The notes: generated by a model from the sequence alone, not told the origin. A stretch of DNA of 64,000 nt from Pseudomonas putida (GCF_009883635.2 NZ_CP026115.2:1984001-2048000), one strand, 5' to 3'; numbered from the stretch's first letter, positions 1 to 8,768 are shown. Translations and numbers: made by a program.

Positions 1-137
1 AGTGGTCTCCTTGGCTCCGCGCCCGATGCACGGACCTGCGCCTGAGTGTAGACAATATTTTTTACATTTAACCCGACCATGGGCCTTCATAATGTCCAGC
101 CAAGGCGTCACTGCCAAACGAAAGAGTCTGTTGCTGC

Positions 138-1010
138 ATGAATTACGCGTTCCCCCTTTTCGCCATCCTCATCTGGGCCGGTAATACCGTGGTCACCAAG
201 ATGTCGGCCGGCGCCATCTACCCTGCCGAAATCGGCTTCTATCGCTGGCTGCTGGCCGGCGCGCTGTTCACGCCGTTCCTGTTGCCCGCCGTGTGGCGCA
301 ACCGTGCGGCCATTCGCCCGCACCTGGGCAAGGTGGCCATCCTCGGCGTGCTGGGCATGGCCGTGTACCAGAGCCTGGCATATTTCGCCGCTGGCATCAC
401 CAGCGCCACCAACATGGGCATCATCCTCTCGCTGATGCCACTGATGTCACTGGCCCTGTCCATCGCCTGGCTGGGCCAGCGCCTGAGCTACGGGGCCCTC
501 GCAGGTGCGGTGGTGTCGTTCGTCGGTGTGCTCGAAGTGGTCTCCGCCGGCCAGCCCGGCATCTTGCTGGAACAAGGCCTGAACAGCGGCGACCTGCTGA
601 TGCTGGTAGCAACCCTGGCCTACGCGCTGTACAGCTTCCTGCTGAAGAAATGGCAATTGCGCCTGCCACCGTTGCAGCTGCTGTACCTGCAAGTGCTGGT
701 AGCCATTCTGGTGTTGCTGCCGCTGTTCCTGCTTTCGGACAAGACCGGCCTGAATGGCCACAACATCGGCCTGGTGCTGTATGCCTGCGTGCTCGCCTCG
801 ATGATCGCGCCGCTGGTGTGGATGCAGGCCGTGCATCGCCTGGGGCCAAGCCGTACCACGTTGTTTTTCAACCTGCTGCCGTTGGTGACCGCGCTGATCG
901 CCGCAGTAGTCCTCGACGAACGACTGGCCAGCTATCACCTGATCGGTGGTTTGCTGACCTTGGTCGGCGTCATTCTGGCCGAGCGCTGGACCACGCCGGT
1001 ACGCCGCTAG
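138..1010 (+). CDS. EamA/DMT-family membrane transporter
   Basis: Predicted inner-membrane exporter of the drug/metabolite transporter superfamily. The 290-residue protein is almost entirely hydrophobic and looks like ten short helices in two EamA repeats (about residues 2-130 and 150-285), the usual length for the family. The first helix (FPLFAILIWAGNTVVTK) and the repeat-2 segment near LVATLAYALYSFLLKK are typical. The substrate cannot be told from sequence. Its stop overlaps the stop of the convergent lipase gene: a single CTAG at 1007-1010 supplies both stop codons. Family assignment is firm; specificity is unknown. Confidence 0.85.
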   Translation: MNYAFPLFAILIWAGNTVVTKMSAGAIYPAEIGFYRWLLAGALFTPFLLPAVWRNRAAIRPHLGKVAILGVLGMAVYQSLAYFAAGITSATNMGIILSLMPLMSLALSIAWLGQRLSYGALAGAVVSFVGVLEVVSAGQPGILLEQGLNSGDLLMLVATLAYALYSFLLKKWQLRLPPLQLLYLQVLVAILVLLPLFLLSDKTGLNGHNIGLVLYACVLASMIAPLVWMQAVHRLGPSRTTLFFNLLPLVTALIAAVVLDERLASYHLIGGLLTLVGVILAERWTTPVRR

Positions 1011-1897
1011 AGGCCGGCGGCCTTGAGCCGTGCCGCATGTTCGGTGAACAGTCGCAGCGGCTCGGCCCCTTTGCCCACGGCGCCCAGCGACTGGTTGACG
1101 ATGTCCAGGTGATCGAGCGGGTAGTCATCGCCGATCACCTGCCCCAGGTGCGAGCTGAAACGCCCGACCATGCCATCGCAATGGCCCTTTTCCCTGACGA
1201 AACTGCGCGCGAACAGCCGGCAGAAGCGGTTGCTGCCGTCGAAGCGGTTGCGCCCCTGGTCGGTCAACCCCGGCTGCAAGGTGCCGGACCAGGAGTAGTA
1301 GTGCACGCCGTTCACCTCATACGCCCCCTCCCCGCCCCAGGTATCTGGCAGCCCTTGTGGATAAGCCTGGTTGAACAGGGCCACCCCGGCGCTGGTCAGT
1401 GCCTGGTGCGAAGCATGCACGTCGACCGGCAGCGGGTCGCGCCGCCAGCCGGTTTCCAGCCATACCAGCAACACCGCCAGGCCATGCAGGATGGCCTTGA
1501 GCATGCGCCCCTGGGGTGAATCACCCGGCGCCGTGCGCTCAAGATGATCGGCCAGCTCCGAGCCATGATTGGGCCCCGCCACCGAAGTGACCGAGGCCAC
1601 CCGATCCGGACGTTTGGCTGCCGCATAACGTGCGTTCAGCGCCCCCTGGCTGTGGCCGATGAGGTTGACCTTTGCCGCGCCGGTGCGCTGGCAGATGTCT
1701 TCGATAATCGCCAGCAACTGCTCACCGCGCACCTCGTTGGAATGCAGCGGCGAGACCTGCACCGGGAACACCTGGGCGCCGCCCTTGCGCAACGCCGGCA
1801 CGATGCCGAACCAGTACGGATAGAGCAGCACCCGGACAAAGCCGAGCATGCCGGGCACCAGCACCAACGGGTATCGCGTGGCCAACTCCTGCTGCAT
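1007..1897 (-). CDS. Lipase family I-like alpha/beta hydrolase without signal peptide
   Basis: Predicted triacylglycerol or ester hydrolase of 296 residues. The N-terminus (YPLVLVPGMLGF) forms the oxyanion-hole strand of Pseudomonas family I lipases. The nucleophile elbow is GHSQG near residue 80, and the segment VRGEQLLAIIEDI matches what I remember of LipA-type enzymes. The start was set at the ATG with AAAGGGG upstream; a longer frame reaching 2110 would run into osmE. Secreted family I lipases carry a signal peptide and usually sit beside a foldase (lif); neither is present, and the protein starts directly at the core strand. It may therefore be a cytoplasmic or differently exported relative. 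Substrate is unknown. Confidence 0.8.
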   Translation of the reverse strand: MQQELATRYPLVLVPGMLGFVRVLLYPYWFGIVPALRKGGAQVFPVQVSPLHSNEVRGEQLLAIIEDICQRTGAAKVNLIGHSQGALNARYAAAKRPDRVASVTSVAGPNHGSELADHLERTAPGDSPQGRMLKAILHGLAVLLVWLETGWRRDPLPVDVHASHQALTSAGVALFNQAYPQGLPDTWGGEGAYEVNGVHYYSWSGTLQPGLTDQGRNRFDGSNRFCRLFARSFVREKGHCDGMVGRFSSHLGQVIGDDYPLDHLDIVNQSLGAVGKGAEPLRLFTEHAARLKAAGL

Positions 1898-2021
1898 GGC
1901 TTTAACCCCTTTCCGTGGACGATCGGCCAACACTAGCGTCGCTTCGATGACTATCGCAATCGAACTCCCGACGCGACGTGTGGTTCCAACGCAGAACAGA
2001 CCCTTTGCAAGGAGCGGGACC

Positions 2022-2363
2022 ATGTACAAGCAGACCCTGGCAGTCCTTTTGGCTAGCGCCGCCTTGGCCGCCTGCAGCAGCCACCCGGAAAACCCGGTGG
2101 ACCACGTCACCTACCGCGACGAGCCGCTGGTCAAGCAGGTGGAGAACGGCATGACCATGCAGAAGGTCATCGCCATCGGCGGCAGCCCGTCGAACGTGAT
2201 CGACCTGCCGCACGGGGGCACCTGCAACGACTACATCCTCAACCGTGACGGCCACCAGCAGCCGTACTACGTGCGCTTCGACGCCACCGGCCATGTCGAT
2301 GCCAAGGGCTTCAAGACCTGCAAGCAACGAGAAGAGGACAGCAAAGCCGCCCACGGCGCCTGA
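2022..2363 (+). CDS. osmE: Osmotically inducible lipoprotein OsmE
   Basis: Small 113-residue lipoprotein of the SmpA/OmlA-OsmE family, expected to be anchored in the envelope and induced by osmotic stress or in stationary phase. The signal peptide MYKQTLAVLLASAALAAC ends in a lipobox (LAAC) with the lipidated Cys at position 18. The body carries the family pattern VxNGMTMQKVIAIGGSPS. Length matches E. coli OsmE (about 112). An AAGGAG ribosome-binding site lies 7 bases before the ATG. It is divergent from the lipase gene, sharing a 124-bp promoter region. Confidence 0.85.
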   Translation: MYKQTLAVLLASAALAACSSHPENPVDHVTYRDEPLVKQVENGMTMQKVIAIGGSPSNVIDLPHGGTCNDYILNRDGHQQPYYVRFDATGHVDAKGFKTCKQREEDSKAAHGA

Positions 2364-2412
2364 GCCTCCCGTCCACCTTTGACCCACCGTCCTGATCTGT
2401 TTGGAGACAATC

Positions 2413-2943
2413 ATGAGCAACGTTGAACTGACCGATGTGCAAACCCTGCGCGAGCGTGCCCGCCAGCACGTCGAGCAAGGCGCGGTGACCGAGGGTTACC
2501 ACGCCGACCGCAAGGAAATCCTGCGGCTGCTCAACGAGTCGCTGGCCACCGAGCTGGTCTGCGTGTTGCGCTACAAGCGCCATTACTTCATGGCCAGCGG
2601 CATCAAGGCCAGTGTGGCGGCCAGCGAGTTCCTCGAACATGCGAACCAGGAAGCCGAGCATGCCGACAAGCTGGCCGAGCGTATCGTGCAGTTGGGCGGG
2701 GAGCCGGACTTCAATCCGGACAACCTCACCAAGAATTCCCATGCGCAGTATGTGGCGGGTAGCTCGCTGAAGGAGATGGTGCTGGAGGACCTGGTGGCGG
2801 AGCGGATTGCGATCGACAGCTATCGCGAGATCATTCAGTACATCGGCGATAAAGACCCGACTACGCGACGGATCTTCGAGGACATCCTGGCCCAGGAAGA
2901 AGAGCACGCGGACGACATGTCCGATCTGCTTCAGGGGCTGTAA
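2413..2943 (+). CDS. Ferritin-like (bacterioferritin/Dps-type) protein
   Basis: A 176-residue four-helix protein of the ferritin-like superfamily, probably involved in iron storage or oxidative-stress protection. Diiron-type carboxylate and histidine residues are visible: the Glu in NESLATELVCVLRY, the ExxxH segment ANQEAEHADKLAE, and the C-terminal LAQEEEHADDMSDLL. The second helix has the RYKRHYFMASG pattern of this stress-related subgroup. The ATG with GGAGA upstream was chosen over the in-frame TTG at 2401. It follows osmE, another stress-type gene, but with its own ribosome-binding site and a 49-bp gap. Confidence 0.85.
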   Translation: MSNVELTDVQTLRERARQHVEQGAVTEGYHADRKEILRLLNESLATELVCVLRYKRHYFMASGIKASVAASEFLEHANQEAEHADKLAERIVQLGGEPDFNPDNLTKNSHAQYVAGSSLKEMVLEDLVAERIAIDSYREIIQYIGDKDPTTRRIFEDILAQEEEHADDMSDLLQGL

Positions 2944-2948
2944 TTGCG

Positions 2949-2967
2949 GGGGCCGCTACGCGGCCCC
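2949..2967 (+). terminator. GC-rich hairpin after the ferritin-like gene
   Basis: Perfect 8-bp inverted repeat GGGGCCGC/GCGGCCCC with a 3-base loop, just after the ferritin-like stop and followed by a T-rich stretch ending in TTTTT at 2983. It probably ends transcription from the left; the T tract is not immediately adjacent, so strength is uncertain. Confidence 0.5.
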
Positions 2968-2975
2968 GGCTACTT

Positions 2976-5035
2976 CTACTTTTTCACCGCAGCCGGCGCC
3001 TTGCCGGCTTTCATCTGCTGCAGCAACGGCGTGCACTGGTTGGGCTCATCACCGCTGCTGGGCGCCACCAGCGCCAGCAACCCGGCAGCCGGCCCGGCTA
3101 CCACGCCCAACGCAACCATTCCCGCCCCGCGCAACGCCAGCGGCACCGCCTGCACCCCGGCACTCGGCTTGGCAAACGGCCCGCGCACATACAGCGGCGA
3201 GCGCAGCGAGAACAACCTCAGCCCCTTGGACTCAGGGGTGACTTTCAAGTCCAGTTGCTCACTGGCAAAGTTGGCCGTGCCGTTGATGTAAATAATCGCG
3301 TTCTCGGTATCGAAGATGAACAAGCGCGTGGTCGCCAGCCCGTCTTTGATACCGATGTCCGCTGCCGCACAGTTGATCTTCACATCTTCATCGCCGAACA
3401 GCTTGCCAACCACGTAGTTACCGACATTGAGCCCGGCAATCTCCATCAGGCTGCGGCTGATGGCGCCATCATTGATCAGCATGCGCAGGTTGCCATTGGC
3501 CGTGCCCAGCAACGCCGCCACCGAGTTGCCACGGCCACTGATGTCGGCATCGCCGTTGAGCTCGCCGAAGCTGGTCTGCATCGGTGCAAAGGTGGGAACA
3601 GCTGCTTGAGCTTGAAGCCACGCGCCGTCAGCTGGGCGCGTCCCTGCAGCGGTATGTTGCGGCCGTCCAGGCGGATATTTGAGGCCAGGCTGCCACCGGC
3701 CACGCCAAATCGCAGCGGTTCCAGGCGCAACAAGCCATCGTCGAGGATCACGTGGGCAGAAAGGTCGTTGAAGGGCAGCTTTTCGCTGTGGACGATGCGC
3801 TTGCCGGCAAAAGTGACGTCGGCGTCCATCGCCCGCCAGCGCTCGGTGCGGAACTCTTCCACCGGCAGCACCTTGTTGGCCGGCTGCTTGCTCGCGCCGC
3901 CGCGGGCTTTCTGCTCGGCATTGGAGTCGGCGCCGATCAGCGGGGCCAGGTCCTTGAACAGCAGTTGGTTGGATACCAGGTTGCCGGAGAGCTTGGGCCG
4001 TGGCTGGCTGGCGACGAAGGCCAGGTCGCCATGGATGTCGCTGTCGCCGATCTTGCCGTTGAAGCCTTGGTAATTGAAGGTCGCGCCTTCTGCTGCATGC
4101 AGGTTGGCGCGGAGCCGGCCATCGGTGGAATAGGCCGGGGTGTCAGGCAGCGTCACGCCGGTCAGCGGGTAGAGGTTGCCCAGGCTGGCACCGGACAGGC
4201 GCAGGCGCAGGTCCAGCGCGCCGAGGTTACGTGGGTCGGTCAGGGTACCGGCGAGGACCACATGGGTATCGGCAATGCGCACGTCTGCCTGCAACGGGAA
4301 CGGCTGGTTGGCGTCCTGCAGCGCCAGCAGGCCGCCGATCTTGCCGGTACCGGACACCGGCTGGCCCTTGTAGCGGCCCTGGGCCTTGAGCCCGAACGCA
4401 TAATCCTGGGCGCCTCCAACCTTTTCGGCGCCGGCCTTGCCAACAATTTCACTGAAGGGGATCGGTTTGCCTAGCGGGTCGATCTGCAGTTTCATGCTGG
4501 TTTTCAAAGTCTGGTCATCGAAGCTGACATTGCCTTGGTCGAAGCCGATGGCACCGATGTCCAGCTGCCACTTGGAGGGTTCCTCGTTCTCGTCCTTGGG
4601 CCCGAAGTCGAAGTTCCAGTTGGCGCGGCCATCGGCCAGGCGCGTGAGGCTGGCGGTGGGTTTGGTCAGGTCGATGCGCGGGATGCTGATCTGCTGGAAC
4701 AGCAACGGCAGCGGCGCCAGGCGGAACTCCACGCGCTCCAGGCCGACCATCTGCGGTTCCTTGAGCCAGTCAGGGTTGCCCAAGGTCAGGTTTTCGGCAA
4801 TGAAATGCGGCCACGGCACCCACGCGCGCCAACCGCCTTCTTCCGGCTCGGTGCGCCAGTGCACGGCGAGGTTGCCATTGATCGCGAACGGCCGGTGCAA
4901 CGCCTCGGAAACCTTCTCGTTGAGCAGCGGCTTGACGCGGTTCCAGTCGAAAGTGGCGATGATCACCACCAGGATCGCCAGCAGGGTCAGCAGGGTGGTT
5001 AAGGTCCAGACGAGGATTCTGGCGGGACGCGTCAT
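2976..5035 (-). pseudogene. AsmA-family protein, interrupted by a one-base frameshift
   Basis: Would encode a 686-residue AsmA-family protein (envelope protein linked to outer-membrane lipid transport) if one base were restored. The start ATG at 5035 has AGGAG upstream. An N-terminal membrane anchor (LVWTLTTLLTLLAILVVIIA) precedes the conserved FDWNRVKPLLNEKVSEALHRPF pattern. The first frame runs through GFKLKQLFPP and then turns to nonsense, stopping at 3476. The reading continues in the next frame from MQTSFGELNGDADISGRG to the C-terminus at 2976. The switch maps to GGG at 3594-3596 (CCC in the coding sense): CCCC would give FPTFAPMQTSF. It is either a sequencing error in a homopolymer or a real recent null mutation. 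Confidence 0.8.
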
Positions 5036-5375
5036 TGCGTGGTTCTCCTGACGCCATGGCACAAAGCAGGCGTAACGATGGCATTCAATATCTCGGACTG
5101 ATGAAAACCCGCTGGGTTTTATCGGAGACGGCCATGATAGCGAGTTTTTTCAGGTTTCCTGCCTGGCTATCGGCCTTGCAGCGACACTGGTGTTACCGAC
5201 AAGCATTACTGGCAAAAAGCCGCACACCATGCCAAAACAGCTGGAATAGAGCCTTCCTGCGACGCTATCAATACCGTCGATTGTTACCATTACCCGTATG
5301 AACTTCTCTCTGGCGTCACCGGGCGTAGCATTGGCTTCGTACCCACTTTCCAGCCCCCGAGAGGAGCACCGAATC
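5036..5375. other. Gene-free stretch between asmA-family gene and repeat protein
   Basis: About 340 bases without a convincing gene. It must hold the divergent promoters of the two flanking genes. The only structure I see is a short palindrome AAAACCC/GGGTTTT at 5104-5120 (3-base loop), which could be a small terminator or attenuator on either strand. No clear -35/-10 pair is assigned. Confidence 0.5.
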
Positions 5376-5918
5376 ATGAAACGCACCCTGCTGACCCTGA
5401 CCCTGTCGATCCTTGCTGCCAACGCCTTCGCCCTGCCAGCTGCCGACCAGCACCTGACCGCCGAAGCTCGCTCCAGCACTGCTGAAATGGCCCAAACGCT
5501 GAAAACTGTTGCCGAAGGTGGTTCGGATCGTCTGATCGAACGTTCTGGCCGTGTTGCCGAAGGTGGTTCGGACCGCCTGATCGAACGCTCTGGCCGTGTT
5601 GCCGAAGGTGGTTCGGACCGCCTGATCGAACGCTCTGGCCGTGTTGCCGAAGGTGGTTCGGACCGCCTGATCGAACGCTCTGGCCGTGTTGCCGAAGGTG
5701 GTTCGGACCGCCTGATCGAACGCTCTGGCCGCGTTGCCGAAGGTGGCTCGGACCGCTTGATCGAACGCTCGGGCCGTGTTGCCGAAGGTGGCTCGGATCG
5801 CTTGATTGAACGCTCGGGCCGCGTTGCCGAGGGTGGCTCGGACCGCCTGATCGAACGCAGTGGCCGCGTAGCTGAAGGTGGTTCGGATCGCCTGGTTGCA
5901 ATCAGCCACGTGAGCTGA
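5376..5918 (+). CDS. Secreted protein of tandem 15-residue repeats
   Basis: A 180-residue protein with a signal peptide (MKRTLLTLTLSILAANAFA, likely cleaved after AFA), a short linker (LPAADQHLTAEARSSTAEMAQTLKT), then eight full copies and one partial copy of VAEGGSDRLIERSGR and a short tail (VAISHVS). The ATG has GAGGAG upstream and a strong terminator follows. The repeat has evenly spaced charged residues and is predicted to be exported to the periplasm or outside. I do not recognise a function; similar repeat proteins occur in Pseudomonas, some under the uninformative name 'phage infection protein' as I remember it. The copies differ only by synonymous changes. Confidence 0.8.
   Translation: MKRTLLTLTLSILAANAFALPAADQHLTAEARSSTAEMAQTLKTVAEGGSDRLIERSGRVAEGGSDRLIERSGRVAEGGSDRLIERSGRVAEGGSDRLIERSGRVAEGGSDRLIERSGRVAEGGSDRLIERSGRVAEGGSDRLIERSGRVAEGGSDRLIERSGRVAEGGSDRLVAISHVS
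5508..5894 (+). repeat. 45-bp in-frame tandem repeat, 8.6 copies
   Basis: Eight full 45-bp units start at 5508, 5553, 5598, 5643, 5688, 5733, 5778 and 5823, and a partial ninth starts at 5868. Units 2-4 are identical and unit 5 differs in its last base only; units 1 and 6-8 carry scattered third-position changes (plus TCT to AGT for Ser in unit 8). No unit changes an amino acid. Because 45 is a multiple of 3 and lacks stops on either strand, other frames look open too; these are artefacts. Confidence 0.95.
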
Positions 5919-5968
5919 TCGCCATGGCCGAAAAGAACAACCTCTGTCACACGGCTTGCTCCCCTCCC

Positions 5969-6000
5969 AGCCCGGTCCATTGACCGGGCTTCGTTTTTTT
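5969..6000 (+). terminator. Rho-independent terminator of the repeat-protein gene
   Basis: Nine-bp perfect stem AGCCCGGTC/GACCGGGCT with a 4-base loop, followed by TCGTTTTTTT. It closes the repeat-protein transcript and insulates the tetR-type gene that follows. Confidence 0.9.
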
Positions 6001-6039
6001 ATCTAGAGTGCCCAGCCTCAACGTCACAGAAGCCCCCCC

Positions 6040-6675
6040 ATGCTGCCGCGCGCCGAACAGAAGCTACAGACCCGCCAGGCCCTGCTGGATGCCGCCTGCC
6101 AGCTCATGGAGAGCGGCCGTGGCTTTGGCAGCGTGAGCCTGCGCGAAGTGGCAAAGGCGGCAGGCATCGTGCCGACCGGCTTCTATCGGCATTTTTCCGA
6201 CATGGACGCCTTGGGCCTTGCGCTGGTGGCTGAAGTCGACGCCACGTTCCGCCAGACCATCCGCTTGGTGCGTCACAACGAATTCGAACTCGGCGGCATC
6301 ACTGATGCTTCGGTGCGCATCTTCCTCGACGTGGTCGCCGCCCACCGCGCTCAGTTCCTGTTCCTCGCCCGCGAGCAGTACGGCGGTTCGCAAGCCGTGC
6401 GCCAGGCCATCGCCCGCCTGCGCCAGGACATCAGCGACGACCTGGCCACCGACCTTGCGCGGATGAAGCGTTGGCAGCACCTGGACAACGCCGCGCTGGC
6501 GGTGATGGCCGACCTGGTGGTGAAGACCGTGTTCGCCACCCTGCCGGAACTGATCGACAGCCCGGAGCCGGGTTATCCACAGGTGTTGAGCGCCCAGGAA
6601 AAGATCACCCAGCAACTGCGCTTCATCTTCGTCGGCGCGCGCCACTGGCAAGGCCTGGGCAACCCACAACCCTAG
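6040..6675 (+). CDS. TetR-family repressor, DesT/FabR-like
   Basis: A 211-residue TetR-type regulator. The DNA-binding helix-turn-helix lies at about residues 27-50 (VSLREVAKAAGIVPTGFYRHF). The ligand domain (FLDVVAAHRAQFLFLAREQYGG) is, as I recall it, very close to P. aeruginosa DesT, which senses acyl-CoA saturation and represses desaturase genes. In P. aeruginosa, desT is next to the desCB operon it controls; here no desaturase is adjacent, so the target is elsewhere or differs. It precedes the AGE-family isomerase by 43 bases, but there is no reason to link them functionally. Confidence 0.85.
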   Translation: MLPRAEQKLQTRQALLDAACQLMESGRGFGSVSLREVAKAAGIVPTGFYRHFSDMDALGLALVAEVDATFRQTIRLVRHNEFELGGITDASVRIFLDVVAAHRAQFLFLAREQYGGSQAVRQAIARLRQDISDDLATDLARMKRWQHLDNAALAVMADLVVKTVFATLPELIDSPEPGYPQVLSAQEKITQQLRFIFVGARHWQGLGNPQP

Positions 6676-6718
6676 TTCTGCTACCATGGCGCCCTGCCCG
6701 AAAGCGACGAGCGCCAAT

Positions 6719-7816
6719 ATGCCCAACCCCCACCCCACCCTGCCCGAACTGGCCCGCTTCAATCAGCACTTCGCCGAACGCATCGTGCCACTGTGGCAAG
6801 GGCCGGGCTGGAACGCCGACATGGCCTTGCCCTACGAGGCCCTGGACGCCCAGCACCGCCCGTTGCCGGTGCAGCGCTACCGGGCCATGGCCTGTGCTCG
6901 CCAGCTTTACCTGTTCAGCAGCCGCATCGAGCAACCGGGCGCAGCCGAGCGGGCGGCGGCGCTGTTCCGTTCGTTGCAGAAGCACTTCCACGATGCCGAG
7001 CATGGCGGCTGGTTCTACAGCATCGACGCCGAGGGCAAGCCGCTGGACCGGCGCAAGGACCTGTACACCCACGCCTTCATCGTGTTCGCGTGCGCGCACT
7101 ACTGGGGCAAGGTTGGCGAAAACCTGGTGGAAGCCACCCTCAATGCTGCACTGGAAGTAGTCGACGAGCAGTTCGCCCGGGATGACGGTCTGTATGAAGC
7201 CAGCCTTGGCGAAGACTGGGCCGACCTTGGCAGCGGCCCGCTGCAGAACCCGCAGATGCACTTGGCCGAGGCCTTCCTGCAAGTGCTGGCGGTCCGCGAG
7301 GACGAGCACGTGCAGCAGTCGCTGCTGCAGTTGTGCACAGCCCTGCAGGAACACTTCATCGAGCCGCAGCACGGGCTGATGCTGGAGAAGCCACGAGGCA
7401 CTGTGGATAACTGGTTCGAGCCGGGGCATCAGTTCGAATGGTTCTACCTGCTGGAAACCTCGCCGCTGCTGCGCGGGACCGCGCTGCATGCCTCCATCGA
7501 GCGGGCCTTCGGCTATGCCGAGCTGTGCGGGGTCAATAATGCGGCAGTGCTGGCCATGCTCGATGTGGAAGGCAACGTGCTCGATGCGACCCAGCGGATC
7601 TGGGCACAGGCGGAATACCTGCGGGCACTGGTGTTGCGCTCGGGGAATGAAGCGAAGCTGCTGGTCCAGTTGAGAGCGATGGAGCAGCAGTTCCTGCATG
7701 CCGGTGGCTGGTATGAGTGCCGGGATGGTGAAGGGGCGGTGAGCCGGCATGACATGCCTTCGACTACGCCTTATCACCTGGCGACCTGCCTGGAACGTTT
7801 GCAGCGCCTGAGCTGA
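6719..7816 (+). CDS. AGE-family sugar epimerase/isomerase (mannose isomerase-like)
   Basis: A 365-residue protein of the N-acylglucosamine 2-epimerase family, with the alpha6/alpha6-barrel signatures RYRAMACARQLYLFS near the N-terminus, LYTHAFIVFA, FEPGHQFEWFYLL and the C-terminal PSTTPYHLATCLERL. The family uses paired histidines to isomerise aldoses and ketoses; the His in PGHQFEW and in TPYHL fit these positions. The closest functional guess is D-mannose to D-fructose isomerisation. The start is uncertain: the ATG at 6719 gives the better match to family length, while an upstream in-frame ATG at 6686 has no ribosome-binding site. Confidence 0.8.
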   Translation: MPNPHPTLPELARFNQHFAERIVPLWQGPGWNADMALPYEALDAQHRPLPVQRYRAMACARQLYLFSSRIEQPGAAERAAALFRSLQKHFHDAEHGGWFYSIDAEGKPLDRRKDLYTHAFIVFACAHYWGKVGENLVEATLNAALEVVDEQFARDDGLYEASLGEDWADLGSGPLQNPQMHLAEAFLQVLAVREDEHVQQSLLQLCTALQEHFIEPQHGLMLEKPRGTVDNWFEPGHQFEWFYLLETSPLLRGTALHASIERAFGYAELCGVNNAAVLAMLDVEGNVLDATQRIWAQAEYLRALVLRSGNEAKLLVQLRAMEQQFLHAGGWYECRDGEGAVSRHDMPSTTPYHLATCLERLQRLS

Positions 7817-7844
7817 CCTCTTCGCGGGCGAGCCCGCGAAGAGG
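7817..7844. repeat. REP-type hairpin between convergent genes
   Basis: Perfect 13-bp inverted repeat CCTCTTCGCGGGC/GCCCGCGAAGAGG with a 2-base loop, the core of the P. putida REP element. It starts right after the AGE-family stop and ends 8 bases before the stop of the convergent SDR gene, so it probably also serves as a two-way transcript end. Confidence 0.85.
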
Positions 7845-7852
7845 CCATCAGA

Positions 7853-8620
7853 TCAGTCCCTGGTGGAACGGTCGATCGACAGCCCCGCAAAGTCCTGGCG
7901 CACCGGCATCAGCTCGAGGCTGTTGATGTTGATGTGCGCCGGCTGATTGAGGATCCAGAAGATAGTTTCGGCGATGTCCTGCGGCTGGATAGGCTCCGCG
8001 CCCGCGTAGGTGGCATCGTACTTGGCCTGGTCACCGCTGTTGCGCACCAGCGAGAACTCACTCTCGCACAGGCCCGGCTCGATGTTGCTCACCCGCACGC
8101 CAGTGCCGCGCAGGTCGCAGCGCAGGCTCAGCGAGAACTGGCCGACGAAGGCCTTGGTGCCGCCATACACGTTACTGCCCGGGTATGGGTAGTTCCCCGC
8201 CACGGAACCGACATTGAGGATCGAAGCGCCGCGACCATAGGCGATCAGGCGTGGCAACAGCAGATGGGTGGTGTACATCAGGCCCTTGATGTTGGTGTCG
8301 ACCATGGTTTCCCAGTCGTCCAGGCTGCAGTTCTGCGCCGCGTCCACACCCAGCGCCAGGCCGGCATTGTTGACCAGGCCGCGCAGTTTGTCGAAACCGG
8401 CCGGCAGGCTGGCGATGGCCTGCTCCATGGCCTTGCGATCACGCACGTCGACGGCCAGGCCGTGCACTTCGGTCTTGGCTGACAGTTCGGCACACAGGGC
8501 ATCCAGGCGATCCTTGCGACGGCCGGTGAGTACCAGCTTCCAGCCGGCTTCGGCGAAGCGGCGGGCGGTGGCCTCGCCAAAACCGGAAGTTGCGCCGGTG
8601 ATGAATACGGTGGATGTCAT
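7853..8620 (-). CDS. Short-chain dehydrogenase (YdfG-type)
   Basis: A 255-residue NADP-dependent SDR. The Rossmann motif TGATSGFG is at residues 8-15, NNAG near 83, and the catalytic Ser/YxxxK is in GSVAGNYPYPGSNVYGGTKAF. The sequence resembles E. coli YdfG, a 3-hydroxy acid (L-allo-threonine/serine) dehydrogenase, including the PG-x-CESEFS segment after the active site. The start is the ATG with GAGGAA 8 bases upstream rather than an upstream in-frame ATG at 8647. It faces the gene-free DnaA-box region, which must contain its promoter. Confidence 0.85.
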   Translation of the reverse strand: MTSTVFITGATSGFGEATARRFAEAGWKLVLTGRRKDRLDALCAELSAKTEVHGLAVDVRDRKAMEQAIASLPAGFDKLRGLVNNAGLALGVDAAQNCSLDDWETMVDTNIKGLMYTTHLLLPRLIAYGRGASILNVGSVAGNYPYPGSNVYGGTKAFVGQFSLSLRCDLRGTGVRVSNIEPGLCESEFSLVRNSGDQAKYDATYAGAEPIQPQDIAETIFWILNQPAHININSLELMPVRQDFAGLSIDRSTRD

Positions 8621-8768
8621 GCTCTGTTCCTCACGGTAGGTTGTCATCGACAGCTTTGCAGCATGCCCGCGCCGGGCGTTGACAGCAAGCCGCCCAGGCC
8701 GCTGTTCATTTTTTGTTCATATGCGCCAAACCCTTGTAGCAGAGGGCTCGCCGCCAGCTATGCGCATG

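Noticed and set aside
5508..5894. CRISPR array
   Set aside because: The repeat is contiguous with no spacers, is in frame with a coding sequence, and lacks cas genes.
5150..5980. Long open frames on the opposite strand of the repeat gene
   Set aside because: They arise because the 45-bp unit is a multiple of three without stops; no ribosome-binding site or signal fits, and the plus-strand frame explains the sequence.
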